A stretch of 6,458 nucleotides of DNA from Pseudomonadota bacterium (GTDB lineage: Bacteria; Pseudomonadota; Alphaproteobacteria; Paracaedibacterales; CAIULA01), in the NCBI GenBank assembly GCA_021804455.1, contig JAJZHT010000073.1, forward strand, positions 1 through 6,458. The letters run 5' to 3'. The translations under genes were made by a program, and so were the position numbers. A model generated the notes under the pieces. It saw nothing but the letters and a program-made list of their open reading frames with translations, had not been told where the DNA came from and did no database searches. How positions within the stretch are numbered: the stretch's first letter is position 1; each line of letters begins with the position of its first letter. Positions 6,363 through 6,458 of the stretch are shown in pieces.

Positions 6363-6385
6363 CCACCTTCTTACAAGAACGGTGG
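6363..6385. repeat. Second hairpin, CCACC-TTCTT / AAGAA-C-GGTGG
   Basis: The arms CCACCTTCTT (6363-6372) and AAGAACGGTGG (6375-6385) pair over ten bases with one bulged C and a two-base centre (effectively a four-base loop). On the plus strand ACAAAATTTTT follows, giving a loose resemblance to an intrinsic terminator. No gene upstream on that strand needs one, and the site may instead be part of the same repeat cluster as the preceding palindrome. Confidence 0.5.
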
Positions 6386-6458
6386 ACAAAATTTTTCCTA
6401 TCGCCCTTATGTTCTTGTTTCAAAAAGGGGTTTCTCTATCACCTAGGTTATTCCGTAT

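Larger units (their letters stand above)
6166..6458. other. Gene-poor right end with inverted repeats
   Basis: I see no convincing gene in these 293 bases. The left half (to about 6310) is very AT-rich and should hold the promoter of the GT9 gene, but no pair near consensus stands out. The right half has G/C-rich palindromes. A possible 61-codon plus-strand frame (6261-6446) runs straight through all the repeats, is proline- and glycine-rich only where it crosses the palindrome, and has no ribosome binding site. I treat it as spurious. Confidence 0.6.

Noticed and set aside
6261..6446. A 61-codon plus-strand frame starting MQSFNFLLILVNKKL
   Set aside because: It is made by the inverted repeat and G/C-rich palindromes it crosses, has no ribosome binding site, and its PHPLPPLTGGG segment is what such repeats give when translated.
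1..6458. A defence system, mobile element, CRISPR array or other novel multi-gene system
   Set aside because: All large genes belong to known housekeeping, transport or envelope families; no transposase, integrase, spaced direct repeats, toxin-antitoxin pair or tRNA was seen.

Overview
The window is a compact, AT-leaning stretch of a Gram-negative bacterial chromosome. It holds metabolic and envelope genes, and no tRNA, rRNA, CRISPR array, transposase or phage gene was seen. A glycosyltransferase family 9 (heptosyltransferase-type) gene and a periplasmic/inner-membrane DsbD imply an outer membrane with LPS. The aromatic amino acid permease, short intergenic spaces and AT-rich composition would fit a host-associated proteobacterium (for example an alphaproteobacterium of the Holosporales/Rickettsiales kind, or a Legionellales-like gammaproteobacterium). 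That taxonomic guess is inference, not something the sequence proves.

Layout. Bases 1-198 (+) are the 3' end of an unrecognised reading frame that enters from the left. It overlaps, tail to tail, the 3' end of dsbD (189-1937, -). dsbD and a TyrP/Mtr-type permease gene (2032-3249, +) diverge from a 94-bp intergenic region. Next comes a rhodanese gene (3317-3745, +) whose frame continues after one TAG codon into a well-conserved DUF2892 membrane domain (3746-3952). This looks like a rhodanese-DUF2892 gene split by a nonsense codon. A diverged ribose-phosphate pyrophosphokinase gene (4048-4941, +) follows. Its end overlaps the end of a SemiSWEET sugar-transporter gene (4926-5180, -), which lies downstream of, and overlaps, a GT9 heptosyltransferase-like gene (5170-6165, -). 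The last 293 bp contain no convincing gene. They hold a perfect 15-bp AT-only inverted repeat, a G/C-rich palindromic repeat and a second hairpin.

How the parts relate. DsbD (electron import to the periplasm) and the rhodanese-DUF2892 protein (sulfur transfer) are both thiol-related but are not in one operon. The SemiSWEET and GT9 genes form a translationally coupled pair tied to sugar or envelope metabolism. Prs feeds nucleotide, His and Trp synthesis, and TyrP imports aromatic amino acids. I see no clear multi-gene novel system. The most notable signals are the amber-interrupted rhodanese gene, the perfect 15-bp inverted repeat, the diverged Prs and the coupled GT9-SemiSWEET pair.
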